Below are positions 35,677 through 49,064 of a stretch of 64,000 bases of DNA, one piece after another (the first letter of the stretch is position 1; each line of letters begins with the position of its first letter). A model generated the notes under the pieces. The model saw only the letters and a list, made by a program, of their open reading frames with translations, searched no databases and was not told the DNA's origin. The position numbers were made by a program, and so were the translations under genes. The DNA comes from Chrysomallon squamiferum (Eukaryota; Mollusca; Gastropoda; Neomphalida; Peltospiridae): assembly GCA_012295275.1 (NCBI GenBank), contig CM022666.1, positions 7,854,265-7,918,264 on the forward strand, written 5' to 3'.

Positions 35677-37417
35677 AAAATTCCCATGTTTTAAAATTTA
35701 TCATGTATACATTTTGTATTGGGATTCTCTGCACATAAATGGGATTTTTATTTTTTAATATTTATTTTTTTTAATTTTTGTTTTAATTTTTTTTTTTTCT
35801 CAAAGAGGACAGCAATACTCAGGTGTGTACACATTCTACTTGTAAATTTTTCACAAAATAATAATTACAAAAATTAACACACTTGTTAATAAATGTGTTT
35901 TCTGTTGCATAAACTTGGGAAATTATTTCTCAACCTATAACACAAATTTCCAGAAAGAAATGTTTTTATATTGGACGGCATTTGTATTTTTTCATATGAA
36001 ATTGAATTTATTTAGTTTGTGAATTTCTGGCTACAGTTTGATGCCAAGATGTAGACTTGTGGTTTTGTCCAATAAAAATGGCACAGTTATGCTTATACAA
36101 GCACCTTTTTTTTTTTTACATGCATTCAATTATGGTAACAGATTCAGGATTATTACTTTTTATTAAGATATATATTTCTCTCCCTTGTTGCCTCATTTTT
36201 ATTTCAGCAGAGAAAATCCTAAAATATCATGAGGTGATAAAACTTGTTTTAATGAAATGTATATGGATTGATGTAAATTTTGTTTATATTATATTTTTTT
36301 CTTTCAAAACCCATAATAAGTGGCAAAGAACATTCATTCCATCTTGAAGAATATAAAAATAATATACATATAACTTCAGTAATTACTTAATTTGATAAAT
36401 TTGCAACGAAATGAGTTTTGTTAAGAAATGTTTATATTCTTAATTTTTTTTTTTTTTATCCTCTTTACACTATCCAGGAATGGAGTTCAAAATACTGCAA
36501 CAAATAAAAATGAAAATGTATTTTTTATTTATTTTATTTTTTTTTTGTTTTGCACCATTGTGCAATGTTAATAGAATAATGAACTTTTTAACTACAACAG
36601 AGAAACAGTAGAATGCATAACTACAACATCAATATAATGTGCTTTTAATTTAATTTCATTCCCATAAAAATTGGTTTGTAAGAACCAATGTTATTTACAG
36701 TAATTGTGACCCATCACATCAAACCAGTTCTTAAGTTGTGTTTTGGCTGATTGGAAGTATTAACATAAGCTTTATTTTCAGACCTCGTTTCACATACCAT
36801 GTTTAGTTCCAGAGATATTTCTAGACAAATTTTCTTGCATCTAGCAATTAATGTTCATAACAGTGCTCCAAAACACACCTTAGGATTAATATCTATCAAT
36901 TTGATCACTGAATCAGATACATTTTTAACAAAATGCCAAAATCGAAGAATGTTGTCAGCCTGCTATTTGCTAAAGCTCAGTACTTGGCCATAAGGCTTGA
37001 GACGTAATTTGATGTGATGGTCACAATTTTCTAGATGGCTGTAGGTGAATTTTTTTATTTTTTTTTACTTCGATTTATCCAAATACTGACCACATAATGA
37101 ACAAATTTTTCAGTGTAAATGTTTTGTGGTTTTACAAAACGGGTAAAATAGTAATAATTTTACATTTCTAAAAATATCATTCATCTAGGTTAAAAATAAA
37201 AATGTGTACATATTACTAATTTAATCGATACTACTAAATGATTTCCATTACAAAATTATGACTTCATTTGGTTTTTAATTTTAAAAATTTATAATCGGAA
37301 CATCAAATTACAGAATAGGTTCACATTCAAATACTTTTTTCAATAGGATGTTCTGGTCTGTTATTTATTAGCTTATTATGATAAACAAATTTCTGTGATT
37401 ATTTTGAGTGGTCAGTA

Positions 37418-37601
37418 TTTTTATTTTTATTAATCATTTACCGTCAACCCATACTCAACAAAAACGGCATAAATAAAACGGTTTCCATTTTTAGCATGGA
37501 TGTATCCTGCATTTTCATTGGCTGTATCATTCTGATGTCTTCAGAGGCTGTTTGATGAAGATTGTTCATTTCCAAGTACTGATAACATTCAAGCAGTATC
37601 T
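37418..37601 (-). pseudogene. Possible orphan exon or gene remnant, function unknown
   Basis: On the minus strand, a TTTTCAG acceptor-like site (around 37602) is followed by an open frame beginning ILLECYQYLEMNNL. Part-way along, a neighbouring frame becomes attractive (AGYIHAKNGNRFIYAVFVEY) and runs to VND and a TAA stop at about 37429, immediately followed by AATAAA. The two halves are in different frames, so a one-base break would be needed to join them. I recognise no family, and no upstream exons were found before NME7. It could be a decayed gene end or chance. Confidence 0.2.
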
Positions 37602-37941
37602 GAAAATGTGGCCAAACAGTTACAAATTTATTAAATTGGTCACACAAACCTTAGTTAATTTCCCAAATGTGATGATAAATTTTTACTTATTTTGTTTTAT
37701 TTAAAAAAAAAAAAAAAAAAAAATTTGTGGGAAAGGTAATTTAATTGTCTCTTTCTAAACATTTAAACATTAAGTGCCTTTAAAAGTATAATTAGAATCA
37801 TGCTTCCATTTTGCAAATTAAATTTTGTCATCGAGAATTAAAGAAAGGTTTTGTTTTGACAGGTGGTTTTTAATTAATTTTTTCTTTCTCCCGCCATATA
37901 TGTAAGAATGACAAAACTGTTTCAATACTTTAATTATCTGA

Positions 37942-37988
<47 letters not shown>

Positions 37989-40128
37989 TTTTTATTATTA
38001 AGATAAATATACCTTCCACCCATCTTATGTTATAAAGTGCAATATTTCATTTTGGGAATGAACATCATAGCTTTAAAAATAATTAAAAAAACATCCTTTG
38101 TAGAGGATAAAATGGTGATTTATAATTGATCCTTTATTTTTATTTATTTTTTATGAATTTTTTTTTTCCAAAAAATCCGAAGTTTTATCATTGAGAGTAA
38201 AATTGGTTTAATTGGAAAACATTTTTAGTGCTCTTTTTTTTTTTAAATTATATAATTATTTAAATTTTTTTCTTTGTTCGAATATGCAGGGTATATTTAT
38301 TAATTGAAGAATTGATCAGTATGTCACCTTTAGAGAAATAATTTTATTTTTTTTAATTTATTTTTTGTTTGTTTTACTGTATTTCTATTTTTCAATGCAT
38401 TCCCACTTTGTAGCAGTTAAAAGATTGTAAATATTAAAGAAAATTAATAAAACAGATAAATTTAGAAAACATCACTGTTCATAATAAAGGATATATTAAA
38501 AAAGGTTTTTGTTACCATGACAACAGGTCATTTGTGCCATTATTAAGTGGACCAATTTCTACATCTGAGCATTGTATACATTTAGAGTTGAATACAATAA
38601 AATATTAAAAAGCCTAGTTTTGTTGTTTTCTTTTAATTTATTATTATTGTTATTAATGAAAATGTTAATAAGATTTTTAAATGTCTTGATCCATTAACTT
38701 TTAAAATAATATTTTAAAAATCTGATTGGTAATTTAATTGCTGGAACTATCCCATATACGTGAAGAACTGATCACATAATTTATATCGCCAGAGGCCTGT
38801 GATAGTACATTTAATATGCAGGCCAATAATTCATGGTAATGAAAACGAGATTATTTTTACATTTTACCCATTTGTTAACCAAAAAATGTGACTTGCTAAA
38901 TCTGAAAGAAGACACTAAGTTTGTGTATATGTTCTTTCGAGTGTTTTCATTTTTATTTCTTTCATAAATACAAGAAACCACATAGTATTATTTTAAAGAA
39001 ATCTAGGTAAGTTGACAACGTTGATATTTCATCGAACCAAATTAATGTGAAAAACAAAAATCACTGTGGTTGAGAATTGTTTATGGCAGTAAATGTACCA
39101 GTTAGGACAGTTGCAAGGCAAAACGCAGCCATTGATTTATCACTAATATTTGTCTTAAATTTTCAGAAATGTAACAATTATTTTAAACTTGAATGTCTAG
39201 TGCAGGAATTCTGTGAAACTATTTTGGGACTATTTAATCGTTATGCCTCTTAAAACTGGTGAACATGGGTTGACTACAGTTTAAAAATAATTTGGCTGTT
39301 AAAGTTTCAGAATTTAATACTCTGCATGAGCTAATTATTGTCAAATACTCAGTTTCATACAATTTAAAAAATATTCAGTTTGGCAGCATATGACTGGAAT
39401 TAATGGAGTATAATTATGAACTTGAGAAATGAAATAATAAGATTTTTTTCGTGGTGTTGAGTATCACCAACATTCATGTTCCTTTTGTGATATTCTCCAT
39501 TACATCTACAGCTTCTATATTCACAAAAATGTGTATGATTGAATTTCAGTGATGGAAATCTTGCCATTTTTAGCATGAATGATTTTAACTTTTATGTTGG
39601 AGTTGTTATGTAAGATATCCAGATGATATTTAATATTTTTTATTTTTTTTTTTGTTGATAATGTTACTAGGTAAGCTATTTTTAGTCTTTTCTCATTACA
39701 CTGAGAAGAGTTGTATTAATGTTGGTACAAAATGCAACCTGAGATTCAGTGAACAGGGTTACGACTGCTACTATAGTTCTATTTTTAAAATCGGATGTAA
39801 GCATGAAAGCATGTTTAAATCGTTTTTAATCTACTTAGCAGATCAAGAATACTGAATTCAACATTACAAATATTTTACATTTACAATTTATTCAATCGCT
39901 TCATGGACTGTAGCTAGCCCAGTTTTAATTTCTTAATTCCCATGAACTATATTATATTTGTGCCAAAGTGAGAAACAGTTCCCAGTAATAATAATAACAA
40001 CAATAAAAATAATACATAATAATAACAACAACAATAAAATTTATAATAACAAATGATTATTCTTTAAAAGCCACAAAAAAACAAAATAAAAATAACAACC
40101 ACCCAAACAATTACAGTTAAAAATAAAA

Positions 40129-40134
40129 TTTATT
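40129..40134 (-). terminator. Candidate NME7 polyadenylation signal
   Basis: AATAAA on the minus strand lies about 120 bp past the NME7 stop codon, a typical distance for a short 3' UTR. The surrounding DNA is AT-rich, so the match is only suggestive. Confidence 0.4.
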
Positions 40135-40254
40135 AAAAAGATGTTCAGTGTGTGTACGATCACATTTTCTGGATCACAGTTTACTTGATTGTGTTAATGT
40201 CTGTTATACAAGATATTACTGGAAGTTCCAAGATGAATAATACAAAAAGTACAA

Positions 40255-41066
40255 TCAGCACTGATCTAGAATTTTGAAGAAATACTCCACCTGGAAAGTA
40301 AAAATAATCCTGTATTAAAGAATGAATAACAATTTTGTTTACATAAGCTGTTTATTTCACTTATGAAACATACAATGGTATTTATTAACAGAAGCATTGT
40401 GTTGACAACCATTATTTTAAATATATATCTAGTAACAAAGAAAAAGCTAAAATTCTGTAATTCAAAAATTGGTTTTTACCATTAACCTTTCTTAATAAAG
40501 AAGTATAAAAAGCCTTACTGCATGCATGTTTTCTTTAATTTTGACATCACTTCATTCTTAAATATTCCATACAAGAATTAAATGTCACCTTTACAATTAC
40601 GTGCCCAATCAATCAATCAATCTATCTATCTATCTATATAATATATATATGTGGGGGTGTGTGTGTGTGTGTGTGTGTGTAAACACACACATACATACAT
40701 ACACACACACATATATATATACACACAAACAACATACAGACACACACACACACATACACACATAAATATATATATATATATATGATTGACAAAATTACAA
40801 AACAAAGAAAAATGACAGACTCCAAACAACCTCTCAGATTATATAAACTGGAATAAAACTGGAATAATGATTGTCTAATTACCTCCAGTAAACCATCTTC
40901 TGGCAAATCAGTGCAGTGAAGAGCATTTTTTATTTTGTCAATTCCAAAAATTGCTCTCAACGTTCTTGGTCTCAAGTGTCGAGCAATTTCCTGTGAAAAT
41001 GGACACAAATACAAATATAATAATAATAATAGTTGTTATCTTTGTTGTTCTTGTTGTTGTTGATAT

Positions 41067-41126
<60 letters not shown>

Positions 41127-44045
41127 GCTAATACATAAATTATAAATTTAAATATTTTCAATTTTCAATTTTTCAATAAATTGTAATTATCATCTTTGAA
41201 GAAGAAATATACAAAATAAATAAATAAATAAAATTAAATGAAAAATATAAACAAACATGTGAGAAATAAAGTTACACAAACACATTTTGTATCAAAATAT
41301 TTGCATTGTTTCTCAGAACAAAAAAACAACAACACAGAACCACTCATAAATAATGAAATAAATAAAAATCAAACAATTATAATTTCACTGTTAAATTTTC
41401 TACAATGTTGAAACATCATCCACATATGCACACATTCACAAAAAACCTTCCCTCCCCAAGAAAAATCACCATCATAACATTAAAAATGTAAAAAAAAAAA
41501 AAAAATTCTTACTGGATCTGATGGGCCAACCATTTCCCTGAATGCAGCTGGGGCATTTTGAGCTCGTATTTCCATTGCTATGCAAGGCCCAGATGTCATT
41601 TCTTGTACCATGGCATTGTACTCTGGCAAAACTCCTTTGTACACTTCATAAAACTCCTCAGCATTTGCCTTGTCCAGATAAAACATCTCTATTGCAGTCA
41701 CTTCAAATCTAGCTTCGAGTACAGCCATAATCAGTTTCCCAGCCAATCCTGTATTTTTAGTCAAAATAACAAAGTTAATTTTATGTCACCAAAAGTGGCA
41801 ATTCAAACTAGTGTTGTTCAGATACAATATCTGCATTATAAAACATCCCCAGGCATTCCTAAATTTTAAATCAAATTTAATTATGTTCCATAATAAATAA
41901 TTAAAAAAATAAGCCAAGTCAGAATAAAGTATCTGTTTATAAAACATTGCTTGAAACTATTACTTTAATTATACAAACAAATACTGCCATGATGTTTTCC
42001 AGACAATGCTAAATTTATGTATTTTCAAAGATCCTTTGCATTCCATAAGAATAATTCAGATTAGTCCTGTTAGTTTTAGAAAACATTTGGAAATCTAGTT
42101 TCTACTGGTTCTAGTATAGCTATATTCAGCTTCCCATTCAGTTCTTAATATTAAAACAAAATAATTATAAACATTTTAAGATTCTGTGATATGCATTAAT
42201 AACAATCCAAATAATCATTACTTGAACAAAATGTATATTTTGTAACAAAATATTTTACATTTATAACATTTTTGACAGAGATTTCTTAAAATAATAATTA
42301 AAATAAATTTCAAAACAGTTGTTAATTAATAAGTGTGATAAGGAGAAATTTTTAGCAAAAAAAACAAACATCCAGCTCACTCAAAATTAATTTTCAAGAA
42401 TATAATATCAAATAAAAATAATAAATTGATATATACAACAAAAATATAATATCGAATACAAATAATAAATTAATAAATGCAAGAAAAATATAAAATTTCA
42501 ATAATTTCATATCTTAAAAAACATGTATTTATTTATTTACCTGATTTAACTGCATGTGGTTTTATCACACCACAGGTAACTTCATCAAAACAGGCAGAGT
42601 TCTGGCGAGGGGTACCAAGGTGGGGAAAAATAATTCCATTTCCCGAGCATAAGACTCTGCGTCTTTGGGTCCATGCACAGCATTCCTTGTTGTGTCTGAA
42701 GTAAAGATACAGTAGAATAAGTAACATAGTAAAATTAGATCAGATCAAAGCAAAGCAAGGCAAGACGAGGTAAAAATAAAAGCAAAGCAAAGCAAATAAA
42801 ATCAAATGCAATTCAAAGTAACAGAATATAACATAATCAAATAAAATGAAAAGTAAATACAAATTTTATTTAAAAAGGACAGCTCTGATGTTTGCCTACT
42901 TCCAGATCCAACTCAGGAAGGCAAGACTGCAATTGAATGCTCAGGAATAACTGTGGAAAAAAGCAGGGTTATTCTGCTTTTATTTGCATAAAACTTCAGT
43001 CAAATCAACCAAATTGACTCCTTTAACCGAAACCCCCCCCCCTTTGCCCCTACTTGCATAAACACACACAAACAGACACCTTTGTACAAGAGTATATACA
43101 CACAACAAAGAGCAAAGTTTAATCTTTATACTGTTCAAGAAATATTTGTGTTATGTATAAAGACATTACCTGTCCAATTAAAGCAAAGTGAATGGAATTC
43201 ACGTTTCATCTCTTATATGTAAGTTACTTGTTAATACATAATAATGCATTTGTAATGACTATTTCTAACATGATTTTCACATGTCAGGTATGTTTTAAAA
43301 TATATATTTATATATAGGGATATATCAAAACATATTAAAAGTTAACAGTTTTAGAAATGCTACTGTATTTTTTAATTGCTTTAAAAAAAAAAAAAAAAAA
43401 AAAAGAATATACCAAAGACAGATGTACATTAAATGTGAACAGTTTTAGAAATGATACTGTATTTTTCAACTGCTGTTTTAGAATAAAATAAAAATACAAA
43501 AGACAGATGTATATTAGATGTAAACAGTTTTAGACACCATACAGCATTTTTCAATTTCCCCTGGTAACTTTTCAAAATAAACTGCAATTATATTATGTAT
43601 CGTCATTTGTAGATCAATTTCCATGTTAATTATAAACAAAACAGCTTTAACCCAGCTTCGAGGTGTAATGAACATGCTGTTACCCCCTGGTTTGAGGAAT
43701 AAAGATGTTACCTGTGCCAAACTGTGCCCTGAATGATCTTGATGCTGTAGTACGAGCCTCTGTGGGGTCTGCAGGGCCCATCATTTCTCTCCACTTCCCT
43801 ATCGCATTTTCACCAACAAGTTCCATTGCAATCACAGGTCCACTCGTTATGTGAGTGATAATTGCACTGATAATAATAATAATAATAATAATAATAATAG
43901 TGATAATAATATTAATAATAATAATAATAGTGATAACAACAATAATAATAATAATAATAATAGTAATAATAATAATGATAATAATTAGAACAACAGTAGT
44001 AATAATAGAAATAGTAATTGTAATAGTAATAGAAATAGTAATAGC

Positions 44046-44098
<53 letters not shown>

Positions 44099-45173
44099 TG
44101 ATTTAAAAAGGAATAAATCATTACTTTAAACAGAAAACTGTAAAATATTCATTTAATATTCGTAAATAATATGTTTAAAAAATATATAACAATAAAAAAA
44201 AAATAATAATAATAACAAAATTAATAATACTACCACTACTACTACTACTACTAATAATAAAACATGTTATAAATAAAACCTAATGACACTAATGTACAGT
44301 GAGTATTGTAATTATAATGTTTAAACATGAATTTAACAATCTTTGTTATGGGAAAGGGTCTGGTGGATATTTTACCCACAATACACTTCACTTCAGTCTT
44401 TGACTTACTCGAGATAAAACTTTCCTTTATGCTCCTCGTAAAACTTATAAGCTTCATTTCTGTCAATCACACAGGACTTCAGCTTTGTTATCATCAATCC
44501 CTTCTGGATAATTTCATCAATTATGGATCCTATTTTGCATGTTGCATCAGGTTTTATTAGTGCAAAAGTCCTTAAAAAAAACAAAAATAAATAATAATAA
44601 TAATAATGTTCTGTAAATAAATAAATGAGTTTAAGTTCAACAAATATATAAATGTGCCAATTCTCTATGATGTTATCTAAAGTATATTTTGTTTTTGTTT
44701 TTTTGTTTAACAAAATTTTCTAATTCTGACCCTAACCTTAGAAAACACAATTAATTTGTCCTTGAAACTCTTCCCCCACTTACTTCTCTTTTTTTCCTGT
44801 GAGGTGATTTCTTGTGAACTCGTCTCCGTATGACTTGATTGTGATCTGGCGACCGAGAATGTTGTGTGTGCTTCCAATGAACAGGTCCGACAGGTGAACG
44901 GCATTTGGCGTATCTTTTAAACAGGTTTTCAAGAAAGGCTTTCGTGTTTTCAGATCATACTGAAATAAATAAATAAAATAAATAAGTACAAAATAAGTAA
45001 AAAAAATCAAGTAATAATAATAATAAATATGTAAATAAATAAATATGCAAATAAAAAAATAAATACATAAACAAATAAGTAACAACATAAATAAATAAAT
45101 AAATAAAAACTGTCAAAGATAAATGACAACATTTCAATGTCTCAAATCTACCCAAAATGTATAAAGTAAACTT

Positions 45174-45235
<62 letters not shown>

Positions 45236-45562
45236 AAGCTTATTTTTCAGAGACAGCAAAACATCTTCCTGTAAAAAAAAATACATTGTACAATCACAGT
45301 GTAGATGTAACAGGTTAATTAATATAAAATTTGTCTAAATGTAATATTTCTCAAATACAAGAAATAACCAGCTATTACCATTTCAATGGACTCTGATTTT
45401 GGAAAGTAAATTAGCAGAAACTGTCGAATTCTGGCTGCCACTTCTTCGTACCATTCCACCTCAAAGCAATACCTTTCATCATCTTCTGCCTGTTCAAAAT
45501 AAAACGTTAAATTCGTGACTTTACTTGGTACAAAATTATGCATCTCAGTGATGAAAAAGAAG

Positions 45563-45625
<63 letters not shown>

Positions 45626-45782
45626 GGGTAAATTACTATTTCCACACACACACCACACACACACATGCATATGATCACTTTGTTATATTAAATTATTAAA
45701 CTATAGACACTATGGTAACACCGATAAGATTTGCATTACAAAAGAAGAAGAAGAAGAAGAAGAAGAAGAAGAAGAAGAAGAA

Positions 45783-45815
<33 letters not shown>

Positions 45816-46117
45816 ACACATTACTGAAGAAAAGTATTAAAAATAAATACAACCCGATGTTATAATATTACATATTGTTTTACAATTTCATACAAATATT
45901 ATCATAACTATTAAACAGAGCTGAATAACAGCATACTAATTACGTTTACTATGTCCATGATATGAACATTCATGACTTTTTCCACTGCCAATTTAATTAT
46001 ACAGTCTGTTCTGTAAAATGCAATTTCTGGCTGTAATACTGAGACAATATATAAAATGATTGGTTAACAAATAACAGTACAACACTTTTTTTTTTTTTTT
46101 TTTTTTACTCTTACCAT
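40255..46117 (-). CDS. NME7: Nucleoside diphosphate kinase 7 (one -1 frame break)
   Basis: NME7 is a DM10-domain protein with two NDP kinase domains. It is found at axonemes and, in vertebrates, with the gamma-tubulin ring complex. Nine coding exons: 46117-46115 (the ATG alone), 45489-45379, 44959-44784, 44570-44409, 43866-43712, 42695-42541, 41748-41513, 40990-40883, 40290-40255. The product would be about 380 residues (human 376). The DM10 domain covers about 1-92, kinase A starts at LIKPDA (101-106) with active-site H210 in RNAVHG, and kinase B has VIKPHAV and H358 in NALHCTDLPEDG. The C-terminus EYFFKILD is typical. In exon 6 the frame must change by one missing base between REMELFFP and HLGTPRQ, at the GGGG/AAAAA run 42622-42630; without it the protein is truncated near residue 230. 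All junctions and the rest of the protein are intact. Start choice rests on the ATG/GTAAGA junction joining AEDDERY. Confidence 0.95.
40620..40785. repeat. Compound (TG)n/(CA)n/(TA)n microsatellite
   Basis: Alternating ATCT, TA, TG, CA and TA runs lie in NME7 intron 8. The open frames of about 67 and 126 codons that cross this tract are repeat-coded, apart from the real exon 40883-40990. Confidence 0.85.
41071..41127. repeat. (ATT)n microsatellite
   Basis: Perfect triplet repeat in NME7 intron 7. One of many AAT/ATT tracts in the window. Confidence 0.9.
43869..44098. repeat. (AAT)n-rich microsatellite block
   Basis: Interrupted AAT/ATA triplets begin immediately upstream (in transcription order) of NME7 exon 5, so the exon's 3' splice site region is made of (TTA)n rather than a pure pyrimidine tract. 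Confidence 0.85.
45178..45232. repeat. (TA)n microsatellite
   Basis: About 27 perfect TA units in NME7 intron 2. Confidence 0.9.
45560..45817. repeat. (AAT)n, then (AAG)n/(AAAG)n microsatellites
   Basis: NME7 intron 1 holds an (AAT)n tract (about 45564-45625), a short CA-rich stretch, an (AAG)n tract (about 45745-45788) and an (AAAG)n tract (to about 45815). Confidence 0.85.
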
Positions 46118-46774
46118 TGCTAATAGTGTTCCGCGACGAAAACTTAAGTTTTACGCAAACGAACTGGAAAGAACAAACTGTTGTAGCAACAACGCTTGCC
46201 TACTACTTATAAAAGCTTGAAAGCTATTGGTTAAACCGTAGAAGGAAGTAACCAGAACTTACAGTACACATTACAAAATTATCATTTTTGGTAATAATCT
46301 GTCGTAATAATTAGGTATCGTTGACAAATATTTTATAATAGATTTTAAGATTCATTATTAAATTATATTCAACGTCGTCAATAACATGTAACTTATTGTT
46401 CCGTTTATTAAAGATATGAAAGCTGTCAATCACTTCTGGTATTCAGGTCAAAGGTGGCGCGAAATATTTTAATACTAATAGTTTTTCATCACGGCGAGGT
46501 ATATAAAGGTAAGTACATACAATTGCAAAATTTTGAGAAATTAATGCGTGAAGAAGTTTAAAATTACATGTAATCATGTGACATTTTAGTGATGGTGTAG
46601 TAGTAAGGGTATAATCCTGGTTTTTGCACAACCTTCCATCAAATCAGTGCATTACACGCCATTTGTTATTTGATATTGACAGGACATCACTTACCATAAT
46701 TCTTTTTGAATACGTTAAAACATGTTAATATATGATATAATTTTTTGAAATCTTTGCTAATAATTGAGAATAAA

Positions 46775-46833
<59 letters not shown>

Positions 46834-46859
46834 GTTAAAATTGTTTCTCAGTTACAGGG
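46118..46859. promoter_or_regulatory. NME7-DNPH1 divergent promoter region
   Basis: The starts of NME7 (minus) and DNPH1 (plus) are 742 bp apart. GTTGTAGCAAC at 46180-46190, 63 bp upstream of the NME7 ATG, resembles an RFX X-box with half-sites GTTGT and GCAAC; RFX factors drive ciliary genes. An inverted CCAAT (ATTGG) lies at about 46224 and TATAAAAG at about 46207. A strong donor AAAG/GTAAGTAC at 46508 and acceptors at 46851 or 46857 suggest a non-coding first exon for DNPH1 with a 5' UTR intron containing an (ATT)n tract (46777-46832). Confidence 0.5.
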
Positions 46860-48978
46860 ATGAATAAAAAGATATACTTCTGTGGAAGTATTTGTGGAGG
46901 CCAAGATGACATTGAGTTGTATCGAAGAATTATAAAAAAACTGGAAGAATATGGCAATGTTCTTACAAAGCACATCGCTTACTGTAATTCCCAAACTTGT
47001 AAGTTAGTGCATGTGTGTTTTCTTCATGTATATACATCCTTTCAGTTAGATAATAACCTTCATATTTGACAGTTTTTTTTTCAAAGAACATTACTTACTC
47101 AAGTTTGTAATTTTTTTTTTTTTTTTTTTTTTTTTTAATGTCTTACATTGTAAAATTAGCAAAGACAGTTAGTTACTGAAGAACTTGAAAATTTAAAATA
47201 ATTTAAAATGGCATCCTGCTTAATAAAAATTACAAATATTCAACTACCACTACTACTACTACTACTGTTACCACTACTACTACTACTACTACTGCAACTA
47301 CCACTACTACTACTGTTACCACTACCATGGCTTTATTTTTCTGCTTCAGATGACTATGTCCAAGCTAAATCAATCCATGACCAGGACATGGCCTGGCTGG
47401 AAGAATCTGATGGTAGGTTTAAAAACATCTTTAAAATGTTTTTAAATTTAAAAATAAACATTAAACAAACATTGCTGACACATATCGAGGAAGGAGTTTC
47501 TATCATAGTAAATTTAGTGAACCTTTGTAACCTTTTAACAGTTTGATAAAAATGGAAAAGGACTCAAAACCAGTATCATCTAACCCAGTGGTTCTCAAAG
47601 GGAACAGTCCATTGATTTGTATTTCATATAACAATATTTTTGTACAAAATAGATGATGAATAAAGGTATATACTCAAACAAGGGCGGTAACTCTAAATAT
47701 CTCAGTGAACATCTCTCACACAAGGCGATAACTCTAAATATATCAGTGAACATCTCACACAAGGGCTGTAACTAAATATATCAGTGAACATCTCTCACAC
47801 AAAGGCAGTAACTTTAAATATATCAGTGAACATCTCTCACACAAGGGCAGTAACTCTATATCAGTGAACATCTCTCACACAAGGGCGGTAACTAAATATA
47901 CCAGTGAACATCTTTCACACAAGGGCAGTAATTCTAAATATATCCAGTGAATATCTCACACACAAGGGCAGTAATTCTAAATATATGTGGTAACTCTAAA
48001 TATATCAGTGAATATCTCTCACACAAGGGCAGTAACTATAAATATATCAGTGAACATCTCTCACACAAGCAGTAACTAAATATATGTGGTAACTCTAAAT
48101 ATATCAGTGAATATCTCATGCAAGGCCAGTAATTCTAAATATATGTGGTAACTCTAAATATATCAGTGAATATCTCTCACACAAGGGCAGTAACTTTAAA
48201 TATATCAATGAACATCTCTCACACAAGGGCGGTAATTCTAAATATATCAGTGAACATCTCTCACACAAGGGCAGTAATTCTAAATATATCAGTGAACATC
48301 TCTCACAGAAGAGAAAACAAACGGTACAGATTCCAGACGAGAACCATTTTTATGCAAAATGATGAAGACAATGCAGCCTGTTCTGCAACCAATTCATCTG
48401 CAATATCCTTCTTTCAGTTGTTTCTGTGTTTTAGTTTTTCATTTTGGATTATATTTTGTGTGTAGTGTGCCTGCAATTTTTTGTAAGGCTTCAAGTGTGC
48501 CCCGACTTCAAAAAGTTTGAGATCTAACCCATAGAATATTATTTGTTTATTTATTTATTTATTTCATTTCATTTTTGTATTTTTTGAGATAATATAATGC
48601 TGATGTTGCTAAAGTATATTAAAGAAAAACTATTTTTAAAAACGTTAAAGGTAATACTGACAAAGTATTTCATGTATATAATTCATTTTTACTGAAATAT
48701 ATTAGACCAGTGGTTGCTGAAGTAACATCAGTACCCTTGGAGACCAAAGGCATTTTTGGGAAAATTATAAAAATAATTAATTTGCTGTTGCTTGTCTTTT
48801 TCAGTCAGTGTACATTGTAAATCAGAATTCTTTTACTGTCATAAAACTCTAATAGGGATGACTCTAAAATGTTTTGGAACCACTAGATTAGGTCATTCAG
48901 TTACAAATTTAAATTTTTTATTACCTTCCATCACAGTATAATTAAAATACAGTTTTTAATTTATTTATTAGGGGATAA

Positions 48979-49020
<42 letters not shown>

Positions 49021-49021
49021 A

Positions 49022-49064
<43 letters not shown>

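Larger units (their letters stand above)
29349..40254. other. DDX3 3' UTR and gene-poor interval
   Basis: No convincing exon was found in this 10.9-kb stretch between the two convergent stop codons (DDX3 and NME7). It probably contains the DDX3 3' UTR, with AATAAA signals at 30770-30775 and 31469-31474 and more further on (for example near 38590). Long poly-T runs occur at about 31482-31509, 33331-33359, 35640-35671 and 37947-37981, with an (ATT)n tract at about 31842-31864. A minus-strand open region at about 37.42-37.60 kb is the only candidate coding remnant and is listed separately. Confidence 0.55.

Noticed and set aside
37418-37601. Similarity of the AGYIHAKNGNRFIYAVF stretch to bacterial-type carboxypeptidases
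   Set aside because: Too short and based on a loose impression; no catalytic motif is visible, so no function was assigned.
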